Counted from the stretch's first letter, positions 52,552-62,076 are shown. The stretch is 64,000 nucleotides of DNA from Psychrobacillus sp044762655 (GCF_044762655.1 NZ_JBIWER010000006.1:1-64000); one strand, 5' to 3'. Translations and numbers: made by a program. Notes: generated from the sequence alone by a model not told the origin.

Positions 52552-53094
52552 TTAATTATCATATAAACTTGTTTTGGCATCTTTTAATATCCAATCCGCT
52601 GCGCTTAATAAATCTGGAAAAACAGCATCCGCTAAAGGATCGCTTTTACCTAAGAAAACTCCCTTAGTACCTGCTCTCTTCCCCGCAATAATATCTGTGT
52701 CGGTATCACCTACCATATAGGATTTAGACAAATCAATATTATATTTTTTCCCAAGATCTACGATTAATTTACTGTTTGGCTTACGACAGGCACAGCCGGA
52801 TTTTGGCTTATGAGGACAGTACACCACTTCATGAATGGTGGCATCTTCCTTTTTTAATGTTGCAATCATATGGTCATGGATTTTTTGCAGTTGGGATTCC
52901 TTCATAAATCCCAAACCAACTCCTCCTTGATTAGTAACGACAAAAATATGATCGAAAAATACATTCAACTTCTTTATGGCTTCGGGGACACCTTGTAAAA
53001 AGTAAAGTTCCTCAGGCTTGTTCACAAATTTAACTCGTTCAGTTAATACCTCATTAATCACACCATCGCGGTCCAAGAATACAGCAGTCTTCAT
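52552..53094 (-). CDS. HAD-IIIA phosphatase (GmhB-like)
   Basis: About 180 residues. 'FLDRDGVINE' has the nucleophile and acid/base Asp pair, 'VVTNQGGVG' is motif II, 'CPHKPKSGCACRKP' the zinc clamp, and 'YMVGDTDTDIIAGKRAGTKG' motif IV. GmhB enzymes dephosphorylate heptose bisphosphate; histidinol-phosphatases are close relatives, so the substrate is open. I start at the ATG ending at 53094; a GTG three codons earlier lies in the AAAGGTG ribosome site. Confidence 0.85.
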   Translation of the reverse strand: MKTAVFLDRDGVINEVLTERVKFVNKPEELYFLQGVPEAIKKLNVFFDHIFVVTNQGGVGLGFMKESQLQKIHDHMIATLKKEDATIHEVVYCPHKPKSGCACRKPNSKLIVDLGKKYNIDLSKSYMVGDTDTDIIAGKRAGTKGVFLGKSDPLADAVFPDLLSAADWILKDAKTSLYDN

Positions 53095-53229
53095 GTTCAA
53101 CACACCTTTGTTTAAGATTTATCTACTCTCATTTAGTTGTTCCCCGAACCCGCTTTATTTATTTTCTTCTTCCTCTGATTAACAATCTATTGCTTACTTC
53201 TACATATCTCTAATTATCCCTGCAAGTTC

Positions 53230-53694
53230 TTATTTTATTTCTACAACAAATGTATAAGATACTTCCCCATTTGACCATTCAGCAAGCACTTCGTATACAT
53301 ATTTTCCAGCACTTTCTGGTGCTTCAATTTGATTGTTACTTACTGAAACCTCTTGTTGCCTTCCGTTATCATCCCACAGATAAACAGTTATTGTTGGTTC
53401 ATCTTCTAAATGTATAAGAATGCTCTCACTCTGACCGATTGGAATTGCATCAAAGTTTTCCGCAATTTGATCAGGTGAAGCTGCATCCGTTTCTACAACT
53501 TCTGTCTCCATCCCTTGTTTTCTTTCCCATTTGAAATTCCCCATCGCCAAATCATATTGTTTCCGATTGACTTCAATTGTTCCTTTCATAGTAGGTGGGA
53601 ATTCATTTTCGTTTTCTTTATTATTCGACTCGGATGAACAAGCTGTCATTACGAGCAATATACCTATCAAAATTACTGCTAAAAGTCTTTTCAT
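53230..53694 (-). CDS. Lipoprotein of unknown function
   Basis: A 154-residue protein with lipobox 'LVMTACSS'. The mature part has an Asn/Glu-rich linker and a beta-rich domain ('GTIEVNRKQYDLAMGNFKWE', 'YVYEVLAEWSNGEVSYTFVV'), resembling small Ig-like Bacillus lipoproteins. ATG at 53694 has GGGAGG upstream. No partner is evident. Confidence 0.75.
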   Translation of the reverse strand: MKRLLAVILIGILLVMTACSSESNNKENENEFPPTMKGTIEVNRKQYDLAMGNFKWERKQGMETEVVETDAASPDQIAENFDAIPIGQSESILIHLEDEPTITVYLWDDNGRQQEVSVSNNQIEAPESAGKYVYEVLAEWSNGEVSYTFVVEIK

Positions 53695-53756
53695 AAGATA
53701 GCCTCCCTTTATAAAAGTTAGACTACAAATACCAAATAATGTTACATCTTTTTACC

Positions 53757-53793
53757 CAAAAAATTGAAAACCAACATCCGCTGATTTTCAACT
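53757..53793 (-). terminator. Terminator of the SRPBCC gene
   Basis: Minus-strand hairpin TTGAAAATC/GTTTTCAA and a six-T run, about 140 bases past the SRPBCC gene stop. Confidence 0.65.
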
Positions 53794-53931
53794 CCATTTT
53801 TACTTCATATAATTCTAAACTAATTCATAACATCGTTCCTTTGTCAGCTCTGCTTGTAGACTTACGTATGACAGAGCCTCCATAGTTCCGTCCTTTGTGG
53901 ATAGGTGTTTTTGCAACACACTAGGTTTCAT

Positions 53932-54396
53932 TTAATGCAGCATTCTATTTTGTTCCGCTATTTTCTTAAGTTCAATCGATCGGGATATTATAAACTCCCT
54001 CATATATCTTTCTAAATATAATTTATCTGCTAGTACTCCTAAAACGCCAAAAGGAGACTTATATTCAAATGTATCAATCATTAATGTTCCCTCAGCTACT
54101 TCTAAAAAATCATGTGTATGACTAAACGAGTGAAAAGCGCCATTTACCATTATATCTTTGAATTGATTTGGCCTTTCCATCTGTACTATTTTAGCAGTAA
54201 GTCTTTGTCGAATACCGAAATGTGTTGCTTCCCAAGTGACTGTATCACCTTCCTCTAGTAAACCTGTCGTCACTCCTCCTACTGCTTTTTCATTTGTTTT
54301 AGTTGTTGTTTTTGTATGTACTTCTACGTTTCTGGCGAGATCAAAACAAATTTCTATCGGAGCATTTATGATTTGTTTATACACAATTTTGGGCAA
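53932..54396 (-). CDS. SRPBCC (START-like) family protein
   Basis: A 154-residue single-domain ligand-binding fold: 'INAPIEICFDLARNVEVHTK' at the N-terminus, 'EEGDTVTWEATHFGIRQRLT', and the C-terminal helix 'YLERYMREFIISRSIELKK'. Likely binds a hydrophobic molecule; unknown which. Start is TTG at 54396 with AAGGGGGTTAG upstream. Confidence 0.82.
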   Translation of the reverse strand: MPKIVYKQIINAPIEICFDLARNVEVHTKTTTKTNEKAVGGVTTGLLEEGDTVTWEATHFGIRQRLTAKIVQMERPNQFKDIMVNGAFHSFSHTHDFLEVAEGTLMIDTFEYKSPFGVLGVLADKLYLERYMREFIISRSIELKKIAEQNRMLH

Positions 54397-54459
54397 CTAC
54401 TAACCCCCTTGTTTTAAAGTCAGTTATGAACTTATAAGTTTTGTAGACAGCCTCTATAT

Positions 54460-55170
54460 TCAATTTTTCCCTAACGAAAAACCTTCTAGCAATCGCCCTC
54501 CAAAAGGCTTCATTACTATCTCGACTAAATGGATTATTTTGTCCTTTTCACCAGTTTTGTAGTAAGTATCAAATGCTTCGACAAATTGAGTGGTGAAGTC
54601 TTCATCAAATGCCTTCAACGAGCGGACAACCCATTTAGAAATACCTATCCAACGTTGGTTGGTTCTTAGAACAAATTCACTTAAAAGTTCTGCTAAAGTG
54701 TTTGCTATGAATATTTCTTCGGCTCTATTCGAACAACCTACAAAATCATCTAGCATATCCGTAAGAAAATACCGTTTTACTTGTATAGTTTCTTCTGACC
54801 ATTTTTCTGGTCCTTCCTTTAACAGTTCAGCTGCTTCTTTTTTAATAGCTTCTATTAATCCATCATTCTTTAAAATGATTCCCTCTGACACCATTCTAGG
54901 CAGGGAAGGTCTAGCACGTTCTCGATCACTCTCAAAAAAAGCCTTATAGGAACTTCCATTATGTACAAACGCTTCAATTGGCCAGTCGAATTCTAGAAAT
55001 GACTCCCTATAAGAAGACGGAACTGACTCATCAAAAATCACAATGTCTAAGTCAGAGGTATCCGTTGCTTCTCCTCGAACAACGCTCCCTGCTAACAAAG
55101 CACCGTTACAACTCGGAAAATATTTTTTTATAAATTTTTGGGCTGCCTCAATTGGATTATTTTTGTTCAT
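54460..55170 (-). CDS. Nucleotidyltransferase-domain protein
   Basis: About 236 residues. 'LLAGSVVRGEATDTSDLDIV' is the polymerase-beta-type GS...D-x-D signature near residue 30, followed by a helical domain as in aminoglycoside nucleotidyltransferases. Could modify a small molecule or be a MNT-like toxin; no HEPN partner is adjacent. I start at the ATG ending at 55170, nine bases after AAGGGG; the ATG three codons earlier sits in the ribosome site. Confidence 0.82.
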   Translation of the reverse strand: MNKNNPIEAAQKFIKKYFPSCNGALLAGSVVRGEATDTSDLDIVIFDESVPSSYRESFLEFDWPIEAFVHNGSSYKAFFESDRERARPSLPRMVSEGIILKNDGLIEAIKKEAAELLKEGPEKWSEETIQVKRYFLTDMLDDFVGCSNRAEEIFIANTLAELLSEFVLRTNQRWIGISKWVVRSLKAFDEDFTTQFVEAFDTYYKTGEKDKIIHLVEIVMKPFGGRLLEGFSLGKN

Positions 55171-55418
55171 GTATACCATCCCCTTCTTTTAATAATTTCT
55201 ATATTAATGAAGAAATACCTTTATCATTTTAGGAGAAGAATTTTGAGGCTATAACAAAAGTCCCGATTTTAAAATTAATGGTCAAACCTTTTCTCTTGTT
55301 TTTTATACATTTCAAACGAAACTTATAGTTTTGTTTTCATATTTCTTTGGGTACTAATACAATTAGTTAAAATAGGATATTTGGGTAAGTATTAACATCC
55401 ATCTTAGGGGGATTTTAT

Positions 55419-56369
55419 ATGCGAACTAACAATAAAATTTTGGCACTTAGTTTAGGTATTACTGTAATGTTAACGGGATGTAATATGGTACCTAATAATA
55501 CAAAAAGTACTGAAGCGAAAACTGGAACAGAAGTACACCCGGGCGAAAATCAAGAAATTGCTATGAACACAGAAAACCTAGTTAGTGTTCAAGACTATAA
55601 CGGAGAAGGCTACGCGTTAAGAGATGGTGAAGAAACCGATAAGATTGCGGAAGCCAACCGAGAGGATATTGAAGTTGCGGTTAAAAAATTCTTTAGTGAA
55701 AAATATAAAACTGAAGTAATTGTGCATAATTTAGTTGGTGCTGTGGACGGTGTATCGGTATTTGTAGAATCGTTAGGCGAACCACATTTTCACGCTTTTG
55801 CAATAGTTCCTATTGATGTGAAAAGTAAAACAGTGAATACAGATGGTGTATGGTCCCAAGAAGGTCAAGTAGAAAACGCCCTATCAGGTGGCTTGTATGC
55901 AATGGCATATGAAAAAGAAATGGCTACCTTAGATAGCTTTGTAAATAACATAGCTAAAGAGTACCCTGTTGTTGGTAAAACCAAAGAGGCAGTAGATAAG
56001 ACAGATTCTGGTTACTCCACTCCTTTTTATTATTTAAACTTTTTTACAGATGTTTTCGGTCAACTTAACTCTATGTATTTAGAAAACCAAAATTTAAGCA
56101 AGGAACAGCTTAGAAGCTTTCTAGATGAAAATAAATTTGAGACTGAAGCTGTAAAAATTACGATAAATCTATTTATGAAAGAATCGAATGTAGATCCAGA
56201 TAAAGAAATATATTCAAAAATAGTTTCTGAAATCGAAGGCATGGAAGGTTTACCCAGAGGTGCTTATACTCTCCTATTACACGATAATTTAATTAACAGT
56301 AAATACGGTAGTGGATCAAAAAACAATAGTATAGAAGAAACTACGATTAATGAAATTATTAAAGAATAG
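55419..56369 (+). CDS. DUF1672 lipoprotein, TilA-like (copy 1)
   Basis: A 316-residue lipoprotein (lipobox 'VMLTGCNM') with the DUF1672 domain: 'VSVQDYNGEGYALRDGEETD', 'VHNLVGAVDGVSVFVES', 'GEPHFHAFAIVPID', 'GLYAMAYEKEM'. In Staphylococcus aureus TilA, a lipoprotein I recall as DUF1672, neutralises the type VII-secreted lipase TslA outside the membrane. Here a TslA-like gene follows copy 2, which supports an immunity role. It has its own upstream region, shared with copy 2. Confidence 0.87.
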   Translation: MRTNNKILALSLGITVMLTGCNMVPNNTKSTEAKTGTEVHPGENQEIAMNTENLVSVQDYNGEGYALRDGEETDKIAEANREDIEVAVKKFFSEKYKTEVIVHNLVGAVDGVSVFVESLGEPHFHAFAIVPIDVKSKTVNTDGVWSQEGQVENALSGGLYAMAYEKEMATLDSFVNNIAKEYPVVGKTKEAVDKTDSGYSTPFYYLNFFTDVFGQLNSMYLENQNLSKEQLRSFLDENKFETEAVKITINLFMKESNVDPDKEIYSKIVSEIEGMEGLPRGAYTLLLHDNLINSKYGSGSKNNSIEETTINEIIKE

Positions 56370-56639
56370 TTTTATTGCTACAGCTTTAATCAATTGAGAA
56401 TTTGATATTTCACCATACTTTGGTCACTATTATTGTTTAATACAGTTATTTATTCTCGTCCATTATAATTCAAAAGCCCTTAATAATTATCGAAAATTCG
56501 TACCCTTTCACCTGTTTTTGAAAAATTCAAACAAAATTCATTAGTTTTGTTTTCATATCTCTATAAGATTTAATACAATTAGTAAAAATAGGATATTTAT
56601 ATTAAAAGGTTTTAACATCCACGTGAGGAGGATCTTCAT

Positions 56640-57590
56640 ATGCATAGGAACGAAAAAGTCTTGGCATTTGGTTTAGGCATAACAGTTTTGTTAGGAGGAT
56701 GTAATATGGGGACGGATAATGTAAAAAATAAAGAAACGGGAACTGAAACAGTAGCACAAGCAGGTGAAGAACAAGAAATTTCTATGAATACAGAAAATCT
56801 AGTTAGTGTACAAGATTATAACGGAGAAGGCTATGCATTACGTAATGGCGAAGAAACGGATAAAATCGCTGAGGACAATCGCGAAGAAATAGAAGTTGCC
56901 GTAAAAAAATTCTTTAGGGAAAAATATAAAACTGAAGTAATTGTTCATAATTTAGTAGGTGCTGTGGACGGTGTATCGGTATTTGTAGAATCAGTAGGCG
57001 AACCACATTTTCACGCTTTTGCAATAGTACCAATTGATGTAGGTAGTAAGACTGTGAAAACGGATGGTGTATGGTCTCAAGAAGGACAAATTGAAGACTC
57101 AATTTCAAGTGGCTTATACGCAATGGCCTATGAGAAAGAAATGAAAAACTTAGATGATTTCGTAAATCAAGTAATAAAAGATTACCCAATTGTAGGTAAA
57201 AATATAGAAGCAGTAAATAATACTGATTCCAATTACTCTACTCCGTATTATTATATAAGTGTGTTCGATGATGTATTTGACGATCTAAATTCTATGTATT
57301 TTGAAAATCAAAAGATCAGCAAAGTAGAACTGCGTAGTATATTGGATGAAAGTAAATTTGAGCCCGAGGGGGTCAACATAACACTAAATTTATTTATGAA
57401 AGAAGCCAACACTGAGCCCGACGAAAAAGTTTACGACGAAATTTATGAAAAAATTAAAACTGCGGATGGTCTTCCAAGAGGCTCTTATGCTTTTATGTTA
57501 AACGATAACTTGATTAATAAGAAATATGGCACTGGTTCAAAATCGAATACACTAGACAAAAATGTACTAAGTCAGATTTTGAAAGAATAG
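56640..57590 (+). CDS. DUF1672 lipoprotein, TilA-like (copy 2)
   Basis: A 316-residue paralogue of the gene at 55419, same length, lipobox 'VLLGGCNM', with long identical blocks (for example 'YKTEVIVHNLVGAVDGVSVF') and divergence mostly after residue 190. ATG at 56640 has GAGGAGGAT upstream. Its stop overlaps the ribosome site of the TslA-like gene, so immunity and toxin would be translated in tandem. Confidence 0.88.
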   Translation: MHRNEKVLAFGLGITVLLGGCNMGTDNVKNKETGTETVAQAGEEQEISMNTENLVSVQDYNGEGYALRNGEETDKIAEDNREEIEVAVKKFFREKYKTEVIVHNLVGAVDGVSVFVESVGEPHFHAFAIVPIDVGSKTVKTDGVWSQEGQIEDSISSGLYAMAYEKEMKNLDDFVNQVIKDYPIVGKNIEAVNNTDSNYSTPYYYISVFDDVFDDLNSMYFENQKISKVELRSILDESKFEPEGVNITLNLFMKEANTEPDEKVYDEIYEKIKTADGLPRGSYAFMLNDNLINKKYGTGSKSNTLDKNVLSQILKE

Positions 57591-57602
57591 GAGTTGAATG
57601 CA

Positions 57603-59684
57603 TTGGCGACTACTACTAGATTTTCCAATAATACAAACGATAAAGATTTAGTTGAACTTGCTGGATATCATGCTTACCAGCATTATGTAAAATACGAGAA
57701 AATACAAGTTAATGATAAAAAGTTTAATGTAATAGATACCCTCTATGATTCTCCTTCAGGTCTAGATGCAGTAACCGTTCAAAATTTTGAAACAAAAGAA
57801 ATTTCCGTTGTATTCGTCGGAAGTCAGCAATTAGACAAAGACTGGCTCGGTACTAATACAAAGCTAATTGGCACAGTTCCACCACAGCAAATTTTAGATG
57901 CCAAAGTATATTTTCAACAAATGAATAATAAATATGGAGAAATTTCTACTGTCACAGGAAATTCACTTGCTGGTGCTTTAACAAATGCAGTTGCGATCGA
58001 TAATCCTCAAGTAAAAGCAGTGACGCTTAATCCTGCTATTCTTCCTCATGGGATGGTTGATCCTACTAAAGAGTATGCTAATATTACAAATTACTATAGT
58101 CAGTATGATTTCCTCACAGGGACGGAGGAATCGCTTGGTTTAGGCGCAAGAATTCCTGGAAACAAGTATGGTATAAATAATGGCGTTCCTCTATTTTCGA
58201 TGCTTGGTTCTAATCACACGGGCTATGTAGAAGCGGATGAGAATGGTGAATTTAAAATTGAAGTAGGGATAAAAGGTCAACCTGGGCATGGATTTATCTA
58301 TATTGGTGCAGATGATCATATCGTCACGAGCCTTTGGACTGGTTCCCCTTTATATGCTGGTCAAACAGAAAAAATTGTTTTAAACAAAGAAAATTTACTA
58401 TTGCTATCAAACGGGATTCAAGATCAGGTAAAAGGTAGAATTACGAATGTACAAAACTATCTAAACAACTCCGTAAGTATTGTCTTAGATGAAAGTATGC
58501 AGTTTAGAACTCGCGTAACAGTCTTACAGCAAACCTTTCAAATGATGTTTGATGAAACTGCGGGAGATTCTTTATTCCACGGGATATCCAACACTGGTAC
58601 GCTTATCAAAGGATGTATCGACCACTTAATTGCTCTATTAGATGCCGCTGAAGCTAAATGCAGAATACTAAACTCTATCTTAAACTCAAAGCCTGCAGAA
58701 ATAATTGAATTTATCGCTTCCATAAATATTGATGTAGAAAGCCTATTTGCTCCTGCAAGAGACTATTTAAACCAGTTAAAAAATGACGTGGATAACTTAG
58801 TGAATGGTGCACAAAACATTATCCAAACATACATACCCGAGCTTTTTAAAGGTGGCAAGGACATGTTTGTAGATGCCGTTGTTGGTGAACTAAATGCGCA
58901 TTACTCCATCGTTCACAAAAACAAAGAAGCAGTTTATAACCAATTAACCAACTATGAAAAACAAGTTAAAGATATAGCTACTTCCATGTTTAACAAGGAC
59001 CAAAATCTGGGAAGCTCTATTCATTCTGGGACCTCTCTTGCAGACGGTGTAGATGCTATACAAAAGACGGAGATCATGAATATTGAAGATTCCCCATACT
59101 TAACAATAGGAATGAAAATAAAAGAACTACAAGTTAATCTAGCTCATCAACAATTCACCTCGTTAGTAACTACAATATTACAGCCAATCGTTGATAGAAT
59201 TTTCCAGGTCGCTCTGTTTGTTGAAGCAGCATTATCTTCTATTATTATTAGAGTTAAAGCTGCCTTAAATGTAGGGTTATATGGTAATCCAGTTGGTTTA
59301 TTAATTAGTCTATTTACAGATTACGAGCAAAAAATAAAAGCAACAGTTAATAGTGCTTTAGTCCCTTTAGAGGAGAGTAAAACAATTGCAGAAACTGTAC
59401 GTATTGGAGCCGGTAGTATGTCAGGCAATATTCCTGAGATGCTTCAAAACTTTAAGCCTTATATAGATACAGCCATTTTCGAGCCTGGTAAGTTTGATGA
59501 TGTAAGGCTCTATAATATTTCCACTTTAGCTATTTTAGACGAAATGGAATTGCTATTTAATGATATTATCTTTCAGTTATCGGATGAAAAAGCCAATGCT
59601 ATCGAAGCAACACTAGAAGTATCCAAGAATGTATTAAGCAATCTACAGCTATTAAAGGAACAGGTTAATCGAGGTACACTTTAA
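57603..59684 (+). CDS. TslA-like lipase toxin with C-terminal helical (type VII targeting) domain
   Basis: A 693-residue protein without a signal peptide. Residues 1-260 form an alpha/beta-hydrolase lipase; numbering from a TTG three codons upstream, the nucleophile is Ser124 in 'VTGNSLAGALTNAV', with Asp172 ('YYSQYDFLTG') and His208 ('GSNHTGYV') as probable triad partners. Residues 270-690 are almost entirely helical, as in LXG-type targeting domains but at the C-terminus. That reverse order is the TslA layout described in Staphylococcus aureus, a phospholipase A secreted by the type VII system. The start is TTG at 57603, nine bases after AGGAG. The TlaA-like helical partners are not in this window. 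Confidence 0.82.
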   Translation: MATTTRFSNNTNDKDLVELAGYHAYQHYVKYEKIQVNDKKFNVIDTLYDSPSGLDAVTVQNFETKEISVVFVGSQQLDKDWLGTNTKLIGTVPPQQILDAKVYFQQMNNKYGEISTVTGNSLAGALTNAVAIDNPQVKAVTLNPAILPHGMVDPTKEYANITNYYSQYDFLTGTEESLGLGARIPGNKYGINNGVPLFSMLGSNHTGYVEADENGEFKIEVGIKGQPGHGFIYIGADDHIVTSLWTGSPLYAGQTEKIVLNKENLLLLSNGIQDQVKGRITNVQNYLNNSVSIVLDESMQFRTRVTVLQQTFQMMFDETAGDSLFHGISNTGTLIKGCIDHLIALLDAAEAKCRILNSILNSKPAEIIEFIASINIDVESLFAPARDYLNQLKNDVDNLVNGAQNIIQTYIPELFKGGKDMFVDAVVGELNAHYSIVHKNKEAVYNQLTNYEKQVKDIATSMFNKDQNLGSSIHSGTSLADGVDAIQKTEIMNIEDSPYLTIGMKIKELQVNLAHQQFTSLVTTILQPIVDRIFQVALFVEAALSSIIIRVKAALNVGLYGNPVGLLISLFTDYEQKIKATVNSALVPLEESKTIAETVRIGAGSMSGNIPEMLQNFKPYIDTAIFEPGKFDDVRLYNISTLAILDEMELLFNDIIFQLSDEKANAIEATLEVSKNVLSNLQLLKEQVNRGTL

Positions 59685-59689
59685 GAAAA

Positions 59690-59718
59690 AAGGTGAGCTC
59701 CAATTGATCTCACCTTCC
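59690..59718 (-). terminator. Terminator between convergent genes
   Basis: Stem AAGGTGAG/CTCACCTT with an 11-base loop. On the minus strand it is followed by TTTTTTC, serving the small gene at 59724; on the plus strand, after the toxin gene, the T run is missing. Confidence 0.7.
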
Positions 59719-59723
59719 CTATA

Positions 59724-59900
59724 CTAATTATTTTTTCGTTTGTTAGAGGGATTTTTATTAATATGATTCGTTACTTTATTTTTCGATATCTCCACAAACT
59801 CTTCTGAAAATTCCTCGTCAGGATTATTCGTAGGATTTTTGTATAGCTCATAACTATTGTGCGTTCGGACATTGATTGTCTTTTTATTGTTTTTACTCAT
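59724..59900 (-). CDS. 58-residue hydrophilic hypothetical protein
   Basis: The frame begins 'MSKNNKKTINVRTHNSYELY' and ends 'KNPSNKRKNN'; Asn/Lys-rich with an acidic middle ('NNPDEEFSEEFVEI'). ATG at 59900 has CTAGGAGGTG upstream, among the best ribosome sites in the window, and a terminator follows. No family recognised; it may be a small spore or cytosolic protein, but nothing shows this. Confidence 0.7.
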   Translation of the reverse strand: MSKNNKKTINVRTHNSYELYKNPTNNPDEEFSEEFVEISKNKVTNHINKNPSNKRKNN

Positions 59901-59989
59901 GACTATTCACCTCCTAGAGTCTAATTTGCTCTAGCTAGAAGGTTTTATGCCTACTGTGTAAGTGTAATTCATAATCACTTACTCTCTTT

Positions 59990-61894
59990 CTATTCATCCG
60001 CTCTCTTTTTAATTTCCTTAGCTATTTTTCTTAAAGCTTTTTTGGACCCTCTTTCCATGTCATGGGTGAATTTCCTTTCCTCATAGCTTACAAACAATGT
60101 AGATAGATCATATCCTTCTGGGTATAAATCGGCTGCTTTTCCCTCTAACACTATTCTTTTAACATTCTGCTTTATTACTTCATTTTTGAAGAAAACAGAC
60201 ACATTATTCTGTTGATCCTTTTTCTCATACACGATACCAAAATCATCATATTCAAGTAATTTTACTCTGTCTCCTCTTTCGAAGCTGTACGTTTCTATTT
60301 GTGATTCCCTATGAGCAGTTGGTTTTTTAATCTTATTTTCTTTCACACGTTCTAAATCATATGTTTTGTTTTCCATATAATTTTGCGCTTTTTGCAGAAC
60401 TTTCTCTTGAATATTCATTTTTTTAGAAATCCATAATGCATTGCTTTCCCCTGACTTTCCAATGAGAAGCTTATACATCGGCTCTAATGCATCACTATCA
60501 AACTGCATCGCTGCATTCATAAAGTCACTATGAATTTCTGAGTAGCGCTTTATCTCCCCATAGTGGGTTGTTGCGACAGTAATACAACCCATTTGATAAA
60601 ACTCCTCCAGGATGGCAATAGCTAAAGCTGCTCCTTCATTTGGTTCTGTTCCACTTCCAATTTCATCAAAGAGAAGCAAAGTATTATTCGTCGATGCACC
60701 CATAATTTCCGAAATATTTTTCATATGGGATGAAAAAGTACTAAGAGAATTTTCGATGCTTTGATTGTCTCCGATATCGACAAATAGATTATCGAACACC
60801 GCTATTTCCGTTCCAACATCGGCAGCTATATGAAATCCGGACATAACAGCAAGCGTTAAAATGCCAATCGTCTTCAGCACTACTGTTTTTCCGCCCGCAT
60901 TTGGTCCAGTAATGATCAAACTGCGATAATCCTTTCCAATTTCAAAATCTAGAGGTACGATATTGCCAGACAAAAGTGGATGCTTGCAATTTTTTAAATA
61001 GATATACCCATAATTGTTTAACTTCGGTTCAATACCATCTATGCTTTTACTAAATTTTGCCTTTGCAAAGATCATGTCATATTGAGCAATCAATTCAATA
61101 TTAATATGAATTTGTCTAATTTCCTCTTGGATCATACCAGAAATAGTAGCTAAAATTTGATACTCTTCGATTGATTCTTCCGATTTAAGAATGGCAAGCT
61201 CTCCGTTAAATTTTGTGATTGTTGCTGGTTCGATAAATACCGTAGAACCTTTAGAGGATGCTTCAATAATAGTGCCCTGTACTTGATTTTTGTAAGAAGC
61301 TTTAATCGGGATAGTAAATCGATCATCTTTTTTACTAATAAAAAATTCCTGTATATATTCTTTGTTTGCGCTGCTTTTAAGAAATTTATTCAACCGTTCC
61401 TCAATCTTTTCTTCCGTTTTACCGATTTGATTTCGTATACGTTTTAACTCTCTGCTCGCTTCAGAATCCACCATATTTCCTCTAATAGAAGCATTAATCG
61501 TTTCTTCAATTGTCGTAAACTCCATCATAGAATAAGCATAAGAATGAAGAATAGGAGCAAAAAATTCTTTCCCTAACATGAATTTCTTAATTATCCTGCA
61601 TCCTCTTAAAAAATCCGATATTGCTACTAACTCAGAGGGACCCAAAATCATCCCTTTTTCAAGTTTTTCCATTAAATGTCCAATATTAGTGATACCCTTT
61701 AACGGAAGATGGTTTTCTGCATCTAACAGTTTTCTTGCTTCGGTCGTCTCGTTTAGTCTATTTCCCACTACTTTACTGTTGGGACTTGGGTAAAGATTAT
61801 CCAATAATTTCTTTCCTAAGCTGCTAACGCAGTAGGATTTTACTATCTCTTTTAGTTCGTCATATTGTAATTTTTCATAAGTCATCGTATTCAT
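59990..61894 (-). CDS. MutS2-family ATPase lacking the Smr domain
   Basis: A 634-residue MutS2 relative. Core and clamp domains cover about 1-310, the ATPase has Walker A 'GPNAGGKT' (330-337), Walker B 'LLLFDEIGSGTEPNEG' and 'VATTHYGEIK'; a KOW-like segment ('YSFERGDRVKLLEYDDFG') follows. The C-terminal Smr nuclease domain of the usual ~780-residue MutS2 is absent. Bacillus MutS2 (RqcU) splits collided ribosomes. The start has GGAGG seven bases upstream and overlaps the stop of a leader frame (ATGA). A long leader with two terminators precedes it, so expression is probably induced. Confidence 0.85.
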   Translation of the reverse strand: MNTMTYEKLQYDELKEIVKSYCVSSLGKKLLDNLYPSPNSKVVGNRLNETTEARKLLDAENHLPLKGITNIGHLMEKLEKGMILGPSELVAISDFLRGCRIIKKFMLGKEFFAPILHSYAYSMMEFTTIEETINASIRGNMVDSEASRELKRIRNQIGKTEEKIEERLNKFLKSSANKEYIQEFFISKKDDRFTIPIKASYKNQVQGTIIEASSKGSTVFIEPATITKFNGELAILKSEESIEEYQILATISGMIQEEIRQIHINIELIAQYDMIFAKAKFSKSIDGIEPKLNNYGYIYLKNCKHPLLSGNIVPLDFEIGKDYRSLIITGPNAGGKTVVLKTIGILTLAVMSGFHIAADVGTEIAVFDNLFVDIGDNQSIENSLSTFSSHMKNISEIMGASTNNTLLLFDEIGSGTEPNEGAALAIAILEEFYQMGCITVATTHYGEIKRYSEIHSDFMNAAMQFDSDALEPMYKLLIGKSGESNALWISKKMNIQEKVLQKAQNYMENKTYDLERVKENKIKKPTAHRESQIETYSFERGDRVKLLEYDDFGIVYEKKDQQNNVSVFFKNEVIKQNVKRIVLEGKAADLYPEGYDLSTLFVSYEERKFTHDMERGSKKALRKIAKEIKKRADE

Positions 61895-61917
61895 TTACTA
61901 ACCTCCATTAAGAATAA

Positions 61918-61990
61918 TAAAAAAATGCCCGCAAAGAAGTCTCCTACCACTCCATTTTTAAAAATGGATAGAAAGCTCCTGCGGGCATCT
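61918..61990 (-). terminator. Leader terminator 2 (mutS2-like gene)
   Basis: Minus-strand stem ATGCCCGCA/TGCGGGCAT enclosing a second stem (CCATTTTT/AAAAATGG), then seven T residues, 23 bases before the start codon. Preceded by another hairpin GCCATGT/ACATGGC. Confidence 0.88.
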
Positions 61991-62036
61991 GCCATGTATT
62001 TTAGACATGGCATACAATCGTTCACAAAAAGAGGCG

Positions 62037-62076
62037 AAGAAAAAGAGCGTAGCAGGACAAATCCCACCACGCTCTT
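62037..62076 (-). terminator. Leader terminator 1 (mutS2-like gene)
   Basis: Minus-strand stem AAGAGCGTGGTGGGA/TCCTGCTACGCTCTT (15 pairs including wobbles), loop TTTG, tail TTTTTC. Preceded by a perfect hairpin TTAACAT/ATGTTAA. Confidence 0.8.

Noticed and set aside
53815..53931. 38-codon minus-strand frame directly after the SRPBCC gene stop
   Set aside because: Starts one codon past the stop but has no ribosome site and no recognisable features; probably chance.
54460..55170. MNT/HEPN toxin-antitoxin pair
   Set aside because: The nucleotidyltransferase is longer than MNT antitoxins and no HEPN gene is adjacent.
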